Origin: Phycisphaerae bacterium
GTDB taxonomy: Bacteria > Planctomycetota > Phycisphaerae > Sedimentisphaerales > Anaerohalosphaeraceae
DNA: 64,000 nucleotides
Direction of reading: 5' to 3'
Assembly (NCBI GenBank): GCA_014859965.1
Contig: JACZKQ010000089.1
Location: 62,001-126,000, forward strand
Below, piece after piece: positions 53,674-62,495 of the stretch (positions are counted from its first letter, which is position 1; each line of letters opens with the position of its first letter). Position numbers and translations under genes: made by a program. The notes below the pieces were generated by a model that searched no databases, was not told the origin of the DNA, and saw only the letters and a program-made list of their open reading frames with translations.

Positions 53674-54965
53674 CACTGCCCCTCCCGCTTGAGCTTCAGC
53701 ACGGCATGCTGCCGCGGGCAGAATTCGTAACATCGCCCGCACGCCACACACGACGCCTTGTCCACCTCATATTCCGCACGCCTCTGGCGCAACGTGGTCG
53801 CCGCCAGTTTCAGGCCCACGACAAGCCCCATAAACCCTCCCGCCAGCCAGCCGCCCAGGCTAAACTGCCCGCGGATCTGTGCCGCCTCAGCAAAAAGCGC
53901 ATCGGCCGTCCTGCCTGTCCCGCGGAAGGCATCGCTGGCATCCGTCGTCTCGGTCACCAGGCCGGCGTTTTCCATGTAGATACGGTCGGCCAGACGCACC
54001 GTGTCATGCACGCGCGCCGCCCGCCCGCTGAGCCCGTAACCCGCCCAGCCGCTAACAGCAATCAGTAGCGGCAGCAGCAGCAGAAAGAAACCCAGCAGCT
54101 TCTTGTTCTTTATGTAGTCGCCTTCATCCGATTGCGCCGTCGGCGCCAAAATCGCTCCGAACGGGCAGGCGTCCTCGCATAAACGGCACGAAATGCACCG
54201 ATCCGGCGTGATCGTCACCCGGCGCTTGGATAATCGTGAAAACTGCCGCAGCAAAATCGACAGAGGACACACAAACCGGCAATACGGCCGCCCTACGAAG
54301 ATCCCCACCAGCAAAAAGCACAAACCGATGACGATAATGTTAAGATTCCCGCCCAACCTGAAAAACCCGATGAACGGATCGTACCGACAAATTACGAACG
54401 CACTCCCCGTCGCCGCAAAAACCACCGCCGCCGCCAGATACCCCCAAGCAAACAAACGCAACACTCCCTCCAGCCAGCGCGGCACCCGCACCGGCCGAAG
54501 CAGGACCATGTCCTGCATCGCCCCTAACGGGCACACGCCCGCGCAGAATGTCCGCCCGACAAACAGCGCAAATGCCAGCGGCAGCAGAAAAAACACCGCC
54601 GCGGTGATCGGTATGGCGTATGAACTGTCGAAAACTGTCAGGGTTAGGTTCTGAATGGCCCCGATCGCACAGATGCACCCTTTCCGCCAGAATCCGAAAT
54701 ACAGGGCGGCGAAGATCATCAGCGCAAAAATACCCCGCCGAGACCGCCGCGTGTACGTCAGCCATGTGGCCGCCGCCAGCGCAATCGCCAGCATCGCCGC
54801 ATCGACGTACTCACGCGCAGCGCTGTGAGGCGGCGGTGTCGTCGTATCCGGGAATTCGTAGCCGCTCTCGAAGTCTGGCGGTGGAAACTGCTCGATGGCC
54901 GCGGCCTCGATAGAGAGACCCGCGACCCACAGGCCCAGGACGGCAATCATGTAGAAACGTCTCAT
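53673..54965 (-). CDS. NapH/NosR-like membrane 4Fe-4S protein
   Basis: 430 residues with a signal-like first helix, then about six further membrane helices. FeS motifs: CICAIG, FCAGVCPLGAMQD and YCRFVCPL in the membrane part, as in NapH/CcoG-type proteins; CISCRLCEDACPFGA in a first ferredoxin segment (about 255-270); and CVACGRCYEFCPRQ at the extreme C-terminus. Such proteins move electrons between quinol and periplasmic or cytoplasmic acceptors. The start overlaps the Tat-ferredoxin stop (ATGA), and its own stop overlaps the propeller ATG. The second ferredoxin segment after a last helix is more than NapH normally has. Confidence 0.85.
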   Translation of the reverse strand: MRRFYMIAVLGLWVAGLSIEAAAIEQFPPPDFESGYEFPDTTTPPPHSAAREYVDAAMLAIALAAATWLTYTRRSRRGIFALMIFAALYFGFWRKGCICAIGAIQNLTLTVFDSSYAIPITAAVFFLLPLAFALFVGRTFCAGVCPLGAMQDMVLLRPVRVPRWLEGVLRLFAWGYLAAAVVFAATGSAFVICRYDPFIGFFRLGGNLNIIVIGLCFLLVGIFVGRPYCRFVCPLSILLRQFSRLSKRRVTITPDRCISCRLCEDACPFGAILAPTAQSDEGDYIKNKKLLGFFLLLLPLLIAVSGWAGYGLSGRAARVHDTVRLADRIYMENAGLVTETTDASDAFRGTGRTADALFAEAAQIRGQFSLGGWLAGGFMGLVVGLKLAATTLRQRRAEYEVDKASCVACGRCYEFCPRQHAVLKLKREGQ

Positions 54966-55531
54966 GCCTTGCCGTCCGCCCCCTTCAGCAGGTACGGTGT
55001 TTTCGCCGGCACCCGCTTGAACGCCCCCGACGGACACGCCGCCGCGATCGAACACTCGTTGCAGTTGAGGCATCGGTCGTGACGGACCTGAAGAAACAGC
55101 GAGCCGTTGCCGAAGACCGCACACGCCTTGACGCACTTGGCGCAGCCGATACACAACTCCTCTATGATGTTGTATTCGTAATATGGATCCTCCACGAATG
55201 TCCGCTCGATAGCGCCCGTGGGACACAATTCGTTCTCCGCCCCCGTATCCAGTTGCTTCGGCTCCGGCACCAGGTACCCGAAGCACAAATCGCAATAGCC
55301 GCAAATCGAATAGAGCTGCACGCACTTGACCGCCGACTCCTCCAGCACGCAGTATTTGGCGCAATTGCCGCATGAAGTGCAGACATTCGGATCGATCTGC
55401 CAGACGGTGTCCCCGCGGGTGCTTCGCACACCCACGAATCCTCCCACGGCCCCGAGTCCCGCAAGCCCCCCGGCCCACAGTCCTTCCCGCAGGAATTTAC
55501 GCCGATTGACAGGTTCGTTCTTCTCAGCCAT
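54962..55531 (-). CDS. Tat-exported multi-cluster ferredoxin (NrfC/PsrB-like)
   Basis: 189 residues. The N-terminus NRRKFLREGLWAGGLAGLGAVGG is a twin-arginine signal, so it is exported folded with its clusters. Cys-rich segments CTSCGNCAKYC, CGYCDLCFG with LCPTGA, CIGCAKCVKAC and CLNCNECSIAAACP can hold about four [4Fe-4S] clusters. It should act as the periplasmic electron carrier for the NapH-like protein encoded next, with a four-base gene overlap. AAAGGAG precedes two ATGs; the second, at 55531, has the better spacing of eight bases. Similar ferredoxins serve NrfBC, Psr or Phs systems, but no catalytic molybdoenzyme is in the window. Confidence 0.9.
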   Translation of the reverse strand: MAEKNEPVNRRKFLREGLWAGGLAGLGAVGGFVGVRSTRGDTVWQIDPNVCTSCGNCAKYCVLEESAVKCVQLYSICGYCDLCFGYLVPEPKQLDTGAENELCPTGAIERTFVEDPYYEYNIIEELCIGCAKCVKACAVFGNGSLFLQVRHDRCLNCNECSIAAACPSGAFKRVPAKTPYLLKGADGKA

Positions 55532-55763
55532 GGCCATGCTCCTTTGAAGCCCGCTTCGACGAAAGTGCTAACGGCAAACCGCACGACTGAAACATTCTGC
55601 AATCCTTACACACGCTGCGGTTTATACATTTGCCGTCATACAAACGACGCCGCTTGGCAGCGACCCCGATGCCGCACACGGCAAGCAACCCGGCCGCCGC
55701 ATAGCGCAGACCCGCGGTAACCGCCGCCCTCCTGTCGCGCCGCTGAGTCACTTCTTTCGGCAT
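55524..55763 (-). CDS. Small cysteine-rich protein with one membrane helix
   Basis: 79 residues, not recognised as a family. It has a basic N-terminus, one hydrophobic helix (about 18-36) and then KCINRSVCKDCRMFQSCGLP, giving four Cys spaced C-x5-C-x2-C-x5-C, which could hold an FeS or metal centre. The gene is squeezed between the NHL and Tat-ferredoxin genes. Its ATG shares one base with the NHL stop, and its 3' end overlaps the ferredoxin start by eight bases. This tight packing argues that it is real and part of the redox complex. Confidence 0.68.
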   Translation of the reverse strand: MPKEVTQRRDRRAAVTAGLRYAAAGLLAVCGIGVAAKRRRLYDGKCINRSVCKDCRMFQSCGLPLALSSKRASKEHGHG

Positions 55764-56806
55764 CACAGCTCCTTCAAAGTGAATTTACGAATCACGTTCG
55801 CCGCCGTATCCAGCACATATATCCGCCCCGCCGAATCCGCCGCCACGTCGAAACCGCCCGACTGGCACTGCTCCGGCCTGACGCATATCTTTGCGGGACT
55901 GCCAGGCGTCAACTGCTCCGGCCCAGCCACGACGCCCTTAAACTTGCCCGTGTGATCGTAGACCTTAATCCGGTTGAGCCCCTTTTCGCACGTTATTACA
56001 TCATCGTTCGGCAGCAGCGCGATATTCACGGGGTTGCAGCACCCGCAGAACCCTTCAATGTCTACCGACGGCTCGCCCCACGCGAATTCATAATCGCCCT
56101 CGACCGTGTACGTCTCGATCCGGAGGCGCCCCGGGTTCACCACCCGAGGCATGCCGTCCCGCGGAACGACCACATCAAAATGCGGACTCGGAACCACGAA
56201 CCCCGGCACGTTTCGATCCAGGTCTTTCTTACCGATGCGGTTGATCTCGCGCCCTTCGGCATCGTAACGGATCACAATCCGACCCCCCGCATCGGCCACA
56301 AACACGTCGCCCCCCTTCGACACGGCAATGCTGGTCACCACCGCCGAAGCGCCCGGCGACGGCCAAATCGCAACCAGCTTTCCGCCACCGTCATACACCT
56401 CCACATGATCGCCAATGCCCGCATAAATGAGACCCGTTGCTGCACTGACCGCCAGACACTCGACCGCCCCAGGAACGTCGATAGTACGCCGCACCGCTCC
56501 CGACGTGTCGAAAACCCTAATGGCTTTGTCCCCGGCCACATAAAGGTAATCCCTCGCGTCGATCGCAATGGCCCGCGTACTCTGCAAGGCCGTTTCAATC
56601 TGCGTGCCGGACTCTTCGTAAAGGATCATCGCGGGATCGATTTTTGTCAGCTTCTCCACATCGTAGGCGAAATCGCCGCTTAGACCGCTCCCCTTGCGGC
56701 CGGTCGCATCGTGCATGAGCATGCTGAAGATAACCACACCTGTGGCTGCGACAATCACCGTGCCCACAAGAAGTTCGACACGTTGTATTCCTGATTGTTG
56801 CTTCAT
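55763..56806 (-). CDS. Membrane-anchored NHL-repeat beta-propeller
   Basis: 347 residues. One N-terminal membrane helix (about 10-30) anchors a six-bladed NHL-type propeller, with blades such as AIDARDYLYVAGDKAIRVFD, AVSKGGDVFVADAGGRIVIRYD and DVAADSAGRIYVLDTAANVIRKF. A GFCGCCNPVNIALLPNDDVITCEKG segment near residue 250 contains four Cys and may bind metal or form disulfides. The propeller is expected outside the cytoplasmic membrane. It starts at the ATG at 56806 (an in-frame GTG lies two codons upstream) and shares one base with the next ATG. It is the second gene of the redox operon. Confidence 0.82.
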   Translation of the reverse strand: MKQQSGIQRVELLVGTVIVAATGVVIFSMLMHDATGRKGSGLSGDFAYDVEKLTKIDPAMILYEESGTQIETALQSTRAIAIDARDYLYVAGDKAIRVFDTSGAVRRTIDVPGAVECLAVSAATGLIYAGIGDHVEVYDGGGKLVAIWPSPGASAVVTSIAVSKGGDVFVADAGGRIVIRYDAEGREINRIGKKDLDRNVPGFVVPSPHFDVVVPRDGMPRVVNPGRLRIETYTVEGDYEFAWGEPSVDIEGFCGCCNPVNIALLPNDDVITCEKGLNRIKVYDHTGKFKGVVAGPEQLTPGSPAKICVRPEQCQSGGFDVAADSAGRIYVLDTAANVIRKFTLKEL

Positions 56807-56901
56807 GCACACGCTTCCGGTTCACATCTCTATTTGTAGACTGCCACTGTAGTCAAATCCGCAGATGCCTGCAACGCGCAGGCCAAGTTTGCCCGCTGCC
56901 G

Positions 56902-58302
56902 CTATTGCCCGCTGACATCCAGACAGACCATCCGTACAATGTCCCGTACAAGCAGCCGGCCCGCAACCATCGCCATCGGCGCCCACGATTCCGGTCCATT
57001 CAACACGCGGGCCTGCGCAAGCTCCGCATACCCTCCCGCCGCAGCCTGAACAAGCCGCAAAAGGCCGTCATCATCCATCACATAAATCAGCCCGTCGGCA
57101 ACCATATACGGACCATGGCCGAACTTGTTTGCACTGGAACTCCGCCAAAGCACCTTGCCCGCCTCGTCCAGGCACGCCAACTGCTTGTCCATGCCCACGC
57201 CGTAAAGATGCCCATCATAATAGACCGGCGTCTGCTGCATTGAACCGAACACGTCGGTGTTGTGGACAAATTCGGCCGCAACCGCAATCCGCCCGTCGGC
57301 CTCACTCAGCTTCAGCATCGTGCAGCCCAGATCGAACTGTCCATACCCGGCGCTCAGGAATATCCTGTCGCCCCCGATAAGCACCGGCAGCGGCACTGTC
57401 GTACGCATCTGCCACCCCGTATGTTTCCACAGAACCTCGCCGTTCTCCGCGTCAACCCCTACGACCCCCCCGCTGCCGCAGTAAACATAGAAACGTTTGC
57501 CGCCAAACTCCATCGGGACGATCGACGAGTGGGTCATTACCCACCCATCCGGATTGGGCGTCTGCCAGACAATATCTCCGGTCGCACAATCCACGGCCAT
57601 CATCAGCACCTCTTTGCCCGCCGGCGCAATGATCGCCTTGCCGTCCTCGATCAGCGGGCACTGTGCGGTATACCACTGCGGCACCGTCGTTCCGAACTCG
57701 CTCACAAGGTTGTACATCCACTTGAACTCGCCCGTCTTCGAATCCAGACACGTGACGTGACATCTGGGCCCGATCGTGACGATATACTCGTCCGTCACCG
57801 CAGGCACGGTCCGGCTCATTCCGTGCCACCGCTTCAGCTTCACCGGATACGCATACCGCCATATCTCCTTGCCGTCGTCCAAGGAAAGGCACCGCACGAC
57901 GTCGGCTTCGCCCTGACGGTCGTAATCCAGCAGGTACACGCAACCGCCGAACACCGCCGGCCCGGCAAAGCCCTCCCCGAGTTCAAGCGACCACAGCACG
58001 GGCGGTCCCGCTTCGCCCCACGAACGCGCCAGCGGCACGTCGCTATTCTTGACAGCATCGAAGTTCTCGCCCCTGAAACGCGGCCACGCATCGGAAATCT
58101 CCGACGGTTTGCCTTCGCCCGTCGTTAGGCGTCCTTCAATCTTGACCGGCCCTTCGGCTTCGACGCCCGCCGCCGGACGGCCGTCGCCCCCCGGAACGCG
58201 CGCCTCAAAATCGACTCCGCCGGCGAACCAACTGACCAGCACAATCGCCGCCACAGCCGACAGAATCGCCGGCAGAACTTTTTCTGGTTGTTGTATCTTC
58301 AT
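56902..58302 (-). CDS. Anchored PQQ-like beta-propeller
   Basis: 466 residues. A single membrane helix (about 11-27) is followed by a Gly/Pro-rich linker and one PQQ-like propeller starting at AWPRFRGENFDAVKNSDV. Typical blades are CLSLDDGKEIWRYAYP, CLDSKTGEFKWMYNL and AVDCATGDIVWQTPNPDGW. It is related to the two other propellers in the window but shorter. It begins the redox operon and precedes the NHL gene by 95 bases. Quinoprotein catalytic residues are not apparent, so a binding, scaffold or sensor role is more likely. Its weak ribosome-binding site is GAGCAGG. Confidence 0.82.
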   Translation of the reverse strand: MKIQQPEKVLPAILSAVAAIVLVSWFAGGVDFEARVPGGDGRPAAGVEAEGPVKIEGRLTTGEGKPSEISDAWPRFRGENFDAVKNSDVPLARSWGEAGPPVLWSLELGEGFAGPAVFGGCVYLLDYDRQGEADVVRCLSLDDGKEIWRYAYPVKLKRWHGMSRTVPAVTDEYIVTIGPRCHVTCLDSKTGEFKWMYNLVSEFGTTVPQWYTAQCPLIEDGKAIIAPAGKEVLMMAVDCATGDIVWQTPNPDGWVMTHSSIVPMEFGGKRFYVYCGSGGVVGVDAENGEVLWKHTGWQMRTTVPLPVLIGGDRIFLSAGYGQFDLGCTMLKLSEADGRIAVAAEFVHNTDVFGSMQQTPVYYDGHLYGVGMDKQLACLDEAGKVLWRSSSANKFGHGPYMVADGLIYVMDDDGLLRLVQAAAGGYAELAQARVLNGPESWAPMAMVAGRLLVRDIVRMVCLDVSGQ

Positions 58303-58372
58303 ACCTGCTCTGTCAGGCGGGGTTTACCGCCGCCCATCTAATCCGGGTTTGGACATCCGGCCCACGTTACAA

Positions 58373-58391
58373 CGGCAGGATAGCCCTGCCG
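58373..58391 (-). terminator. Hairpin after the FtsX-type gene
   Basis: CGGCAGG (58373-58379) and CCTGCCG (58385-58391) form a perfect 7-bp stem with a 5-nt loop, beginning three bases past the permease stop. No strong T-run follows. It may mark the border between the ABC genes and the redox operon. Confidence 0.45.
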
Positions 58392-58394
58392 CAT

Positions 58395-61300
58395 CTACTC
58401 GTTTCGAATCGCATCCAGCAAACTGCCCCGCAGCGCCATGCCCGCCGCGATGTAAATCCACACCGCCGCACTCGCCGCGATAGCCCCTATTATAGCAGAA
58501 AGTGTCATGTATGGCAAACCCGCCCCCGGCGACGCAATAGCGGGCGCCATGGCGATTAAGGCCGCGGCAACCCCCGCACACAGCCCCACGCCGACGAGCA
58601 GCACGTGCTCGTAAAGGATGATCTGCTTGATCCGCTGTTCGGCAAAGCCCAAGGCCCTCATCATGCCCAGTTCGCCCCGCCGTTCGAGCACATTCAACAG
58701 CACCACCAGAGCCAATCCCACGCTGCCAAGAAGAAGCCCCAAGCCCCCTAACACCTGAAATATGGACAAGTAGGTATTCTTGACGGCATTAAGTTCGGCC
58801 ATGCGCTGCACCGTCGGGTTCATGTCCATACCGAAGTCCGCCAGCGCCTTTGAGAAGGCACTCTCCACCACCGGGGCACGGTCCTTCTCGGCTTCTATCA
58901 GGAAAAGGCGATATCCGTCCTCGGAAGGGAATCGGCGAGTGAATGCATCGGCCGCTATCACCAGCGACCCCTGGAGCACCGAGTTCTGCAATCCTCCGAC
59001 CAGCCGCAGTTTGAATCGCCGCCCTCGCTCGTCGGTATACTCGATCTCGTCACCGATGCCCTTGCCGAACATCCATTTTATCATCTCCGCGTCCCCGACG
59101 GCCGGCACAACGTCCTCTCCGATGTCTATATTGAGCAGCGCCCACCCCTCTTCGGCCTTCGTACCTTTCGTCGTGCCGGCAAAGGCGAATGCCCCCCGCG
59201 ACTGCAATGCCTCCGGCTTTACACCCAGCAGGCGCGGCCGCTGCACACGGTTCAGATTCAGGCAACTGGCATCCTCACCGTCCCGAACGCGAAACTGCAC
59301 CACCTCCAGATCTCTCACCGCAGCCTCGTTCAAGCCCACCGCCTTGCGGCCGTCAGGGCTGTTCAAATCACCAAGGACCGGTACGGACGTTTCGCCTATA
59401 AACGCAAAACCACCCGTGCCGCTGTCCCGCTCGTGCGCTTCCGTAAGCGGTTCCTCCCGAAACGCCCCGATCGAGATCACCAGAAAACACCCGCTCGCCA
59501 GCAGCGCTGCAACAGCCAGGCTTCGCCCGCTTCGCCGCGTCGTGTTGCGAAGCGCCAGTTGGCCCACCGAATGCATCGCCCCGCCGGCACGCCCAAGCCA
59601 CGCCAGAAGAAAGAAAACTCCGCAAAGACCCGCCGTCAACAGCAGCGCACCGGCCGCAAAGAAAGCCCCGCTCACGGCTGTCCCGCTCCCCCTGCCGAAC
59701 ACGAACAAAAGCAACACCGCCAAAGCCGCGCACACGCCTGCGACAATGAGGGCTGCTCTGCCTCGCGACCGCGGCCCCGCGGACAGAAACTGCTCCTGCA
59801 AATTCCCTTCCAGAAATTCCCTGGCGGGCCGGTGCAACTGCTTGCGGAGCGTCAGCCAGATCGCGCCCGCCGACACAGCAACACCCGCCGACAATCCCAT
59901 CAGCAGAGCCACCGGACCGGCGTGAAAATAAACCACCGACCCGCCGATAGCCCCCTTCCAAATCGTAGACAGCGCCCCAATCATGATGCCGGTGTAGACC
60001 AGGGCCCCGATCACCCCAACAATCGCCCCGGCCCCGGCGATCAGCGCGCCCTCGATCACAAAAAGGCGACGGATCAACTGTGGCGTGTAGCCCACCGACA
60101 GAAGCAGCCCTGACTGGTCGCTACGTTTTTCAACCCCGAAAACAAACACCAGACCGAGCAGAATTACCGCCGAGGCGATCAGAAACATGCTCAGCCCTAA
60201 AAATAAATGTCCAAAGTCGGTCGCCTGCGCCGTCGCGCGTTGGGCCGCGGCACGGACCGCCTCGAAAAACAACCCTGCCGAGGCCGGCTCAACAGACTTT
60301 ACGATATGCGACGCAATATCCTTCGCCGATTGCGCATCCATCGAGAAACGCACCGCCGTCAGGCCGCCGAAGCGATTGCCCCACATCTTCTGCCCCGCCG
60401 CCAACGTCACAAACGCCTTTGGGGTACCCCGGTACATATCCCACCAGGTCTCATCTTTCTCCCGAATCTTGTCAAGGTCGATTGCAATCCCCGGCTTCCA
60501 GTCCCGGCAGTCGTCGGCGTCGGCCAGCCCGGGAAACGCCGGCATCAATTGTGCGTCAGCGGCAGCACCCGCTATCGGCACGATTGCGCGGACCCGAAAC
60601 GCTGCGCTTTCCTCCGTCAGTCGCCCCCCGGCTCCCGCCACATAATATTTCATCACAATCGTTTCACCGACCGATGCCCCGAGGTCCTCTGCCAGCCACT
60701 CATTGATAATCGTTTCGTCATCGGCCATGTCGGCCGGCATCAAGCCCGCATCGCCCTCAGCGCCCATCCCCGTGACAAACGAATACGGCGTCGCCTTGTC
60801 GCCCAAACGCAGCTCATTGACGAAATATGTGAACACGCCCACCGGCGACTTGCCCGCCCCGGTCACCGCCTTGGCCAGTACATCGTCGATAAATATTTTC
60901 CTGCTGATCACTTCGATCAGTCCCTCTTCGGCAAGCGTGCGAACCTCCAGCCCCAGGTCATCCAGCCGCACACACCCCGCCAACGCCTCACCGGCCTGGG
61001 CGATATCGAGCGCGCGGCGCCCCGCCGACGCCGCAAGCAGAAGATTGGCCCGCCCCGCCTGGTCTGTTTTTGCTCCCAGCCAGCCCAGCGGCACGAACGC
61101 ATTGTACGGCGACATCTGGTTGGCCTGCAGGCTGAACCGCCCGAACTGCCCCTCGCCCGCAATCGCCGCAACCCTCAATCGAAAACCGACCGACAAATCC
61201 GAATCCGGCGTCAGCGGCACATCGCGCGGCATGAGTCCCGGCTTGGCGATCCGCAGAACCACATCGTCGCCGACCTCCACCTTCAGTTTGGCCGCCAGCG

Positions 61301-61712
61301 GCTCGTTTAATACAACCGCATCCTCGGCAATATCCGCGGCCGTCTCCGACTGTCCCGCCATCGCAAAGAATCTCGCATCGACACCCAGCACCTGGATACG
61401 CGGCGCCCCGGTTGCGGCCTCACCATCGGTCATCAGACCGCGAAGCTGAAGCACCGGCGCAACACGCGCATCAAGCCGCTTCGCCAACTCCTCCCCCAGC
61501 GCCGCCCGGAAAAAGCGGTTCGGCGACACCAGGGCCAGTTCCGTATCCCCCAGCCGCATTCCCACCAGCCGCCGCAGACTATACCGCACCGAGTCGCCGA
61601 CCAGCAGCGCACCCGTCAAAATCATCGTCGCCACCGCCGCAGCCAGGAACACACCCAGGTGCGTCCGCCAGAAAAAAACCAGACTCCTCGTAACCAGTCG
61701 CCACAGGCTCAT
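58395..61712 (-). CDS. FtsX-like ABC transporter permease
   Basis: 1105 residues. An N-terminal membrane helix (about 17-38) is followed by a very large periplasmic domain. FtsX-type membrane modules follow near 510-640 (with LFVIEGALIAGAGAIVGVIGALVYT), a middle pair of helices near 665-720, and a C-terminal module with ERRGELGMMRALGFAEQRIKQIILYEHVLL. This arrangement, with about ten helices and two periplasmic domains, fits MacB/LolCE-like mechanotransmission permeases that act on lipoproteins or envelope substrates. It is translationally coupled to the ATPase gene (four-base overlap). The substrate is unknown; export of an envelope lipid or lipoprotein is only a guess from its neighbours. 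Confidence 0.88.
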   Translation of the reverse strand: MSLWRLVTRSLVFFWRTHLGVFLAAAVATMILTGALLVGDSVRYSLRRLVGMRLGDTELALVSPNRFFRAALGEELAKRLDARVAPVLQLRGLMTDGEAATGAPRIQVLGVDARFFAMAGQSETAADIAEDAVVLNEPLAAKLKVEVGDDVVLRIAKPGLMPRDVPLTPDSDLSVGFRLRVAAIAGEGQFGRFSLQANQMSPYNAFVPLGWLGAKTDQAGRANLLLAASAGRRALDIAQAGEALAGCVRLDDLGLEVRTLAEEGLIEVISRKIFIDDVLAKAVTGAGKSPVGVFTYFVNELRLGDKATPYSFVTGMGAEGDAGLMPADMADDETIINEWLAEDLGASVGETIVMKYYVAGAGGRLTEESAAFRVRAIVPIAGAAADAQLMPAFPGLADADDCRDWKPGIAIDLDKIREKDETWWDMYRGTPKAFVTLAAGQKMWGNRFGGLTAVRFSMDAQSAKDIASHIVKSVEPASAGLFFEAVRAAAQRATAQATDFGHLFLGLSMFLIASAVILLGLVFVFGVEKRSDQSGLLLSVGYTPQLIRRLFVIEGALIAGAGAIVGVIGALVYTGIMIGALSTIWKGAIGGSVVYFHAGPVALLMGLSAGVAVSAGAIWLTLRKQLHRPAREFLEGNLQEQFLSAGPRSRGRAALIVAGVCAALAVLLLFVFGRGSGTAVSGAFFAAGALLLTAGLCGVFFLLAWLGRAGGAMHSVGQLALRNTTRRSGRSLAVAALLASGCFLVISIGAFREEPLTEAHERDSGTGGFAFIGETSVPVLGDLNSPDGRKAVGLNEAAVRDLEVVQFRVRDGEDASCLNLNRVQRPRLLGVKPEALQSRGAFAFAGTTKGTKAEEGWALLNIDIGEDVVPAVGDAEMIKWMFGKGIGDEIEYTDERGRRFKLRLVGGLQNSVLQGSLVIAADAFTRRFPSEDGYRLFLIEAEKDRAPVVESAFSKALADFGMDMNPTVQRMAELNAVKNTYLSIFQVLGGLGLLLGSVGLALVVLLNVLERRGELGMMRALGFAEQRIKQIILYEHVLLVGVGLCAGVAAALIAMAPAIASPGAGLPYMTLSAIIGAIAASAAVWIYIAAGMALRGSLLDAIRNE

Positions 61713-62398
61713 TGCTGCGCTCCGTCTTCCAGAACGCCGTCGTACAATTCCAGTATCCTGCCCATGGACTCGGCCAGCCGCAGCGAGTGCGTCACCGCCA
61801 CCATCGTCATCCGCTGCCGCAGATTCAAATCCACCAAAAGTTCGATGATATTCTCCGACGCCTCCCGATCCAGCGACCCCGTCGGTTCGTCGGCCAGCAA
61901 CAGCGACGGCTTATTGATCACCGCCCGCACCACCGCCACCCGCTGCCGCTGCCCGCCCGATAACTCTCCAGGGCGATACCCCATCCGATCCTTCAGGCCC
62001 ACGGTTTCGAGAAGTTGTGCCGCCCGTTCCTGAACCTCCTTGCCCGCTTTGCCTCCCGGCCGCGCCAGTGTCGGTATCAACACGTTCTCGAGCACCGTGC
62101 ACTGACTCAGCAGATGGTGCATTTGAAAAACAAAGCCAATCTTGCGGTTGCGAACCCCGGCCAGCGCCGTCTCGTCCAGTGACGCCAGATCCTGACCGTC
62201 GAGCACCACTTTGCCCGACGTGGGCTTGTCCAGCGCCCCGATAATGTTCAGCAGCGTGCTCTTGCCGCAGCCCGACGGCCCCACCACCGCCACAGACTCG
62301 CCCGCCCGCAAATCAAGCGAAACATCCTTCAGCACATCCAGCTTGTCCGGCGAATCCGGCGTGCCGTACGTTTTGGCCACATGAACAAGTTCGAGCAT
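61709..62398 (-). CDS. LolD/MacB-type ABC transporter ATPase
   Basis: At 229 residues this is a complete nucleotide-binding subunit. Walker A GPSGCGKS is at 40-47, the Q-loop in FVFQMHHLL near 89-97, the signature LSGGQ at 146-150 and Walker B LLLADEP at 166-172. The sequence type (LNIIGALDKPTSGKVVLDGQDL) belongs to the LolD/MacB/FtsE group that works with FtsX-like permeases. Its 3' end overlaps the permease gene by four bases, so the two form one transporter. It starts 97 bases after the glycosyltransferase on the same strand. Confidence 0.94.
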   Translation of the reverse strand: MLELVHVAKTYGTPDSPDKLDVLKDVSLDLRAGESVAVVGPSGCGKSTLLNIIGALDKPTSGKVVLDGQDLASLDETALAGVRNRKIGFVFQMHHLLSQCTVLENVLIPTLARPGGKAGKEVQERAAQLLETVGLKDRMGYRPGELSGGQRQRVAVVRAVINKPSLLLADEPTGSLDREASENIIELLVDLNLRQRMTMVAVTHSLRLAESMGRILELYDGVLEDGAQQ

Positions 62399-62495
62399 AT
62401 AATCCCTACTAAACCTTCACACAACTTCTATAACGTTGAGCGTTTCATCTCGCGGCCGCCGATCAAACCGCCTGCACGCGCAGTAGCTTTACTCC

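Noticed and set aside
45449-58302. True PQQ-dependent dehydrogenases
   Set aside because: The propellers have only the repeat and tryptophan-docking pattern; catalytic and Ca/lanthanide site residues of quinoprotein dehydrogenases were not visible, and anchors or signal peptides suggest other roles.
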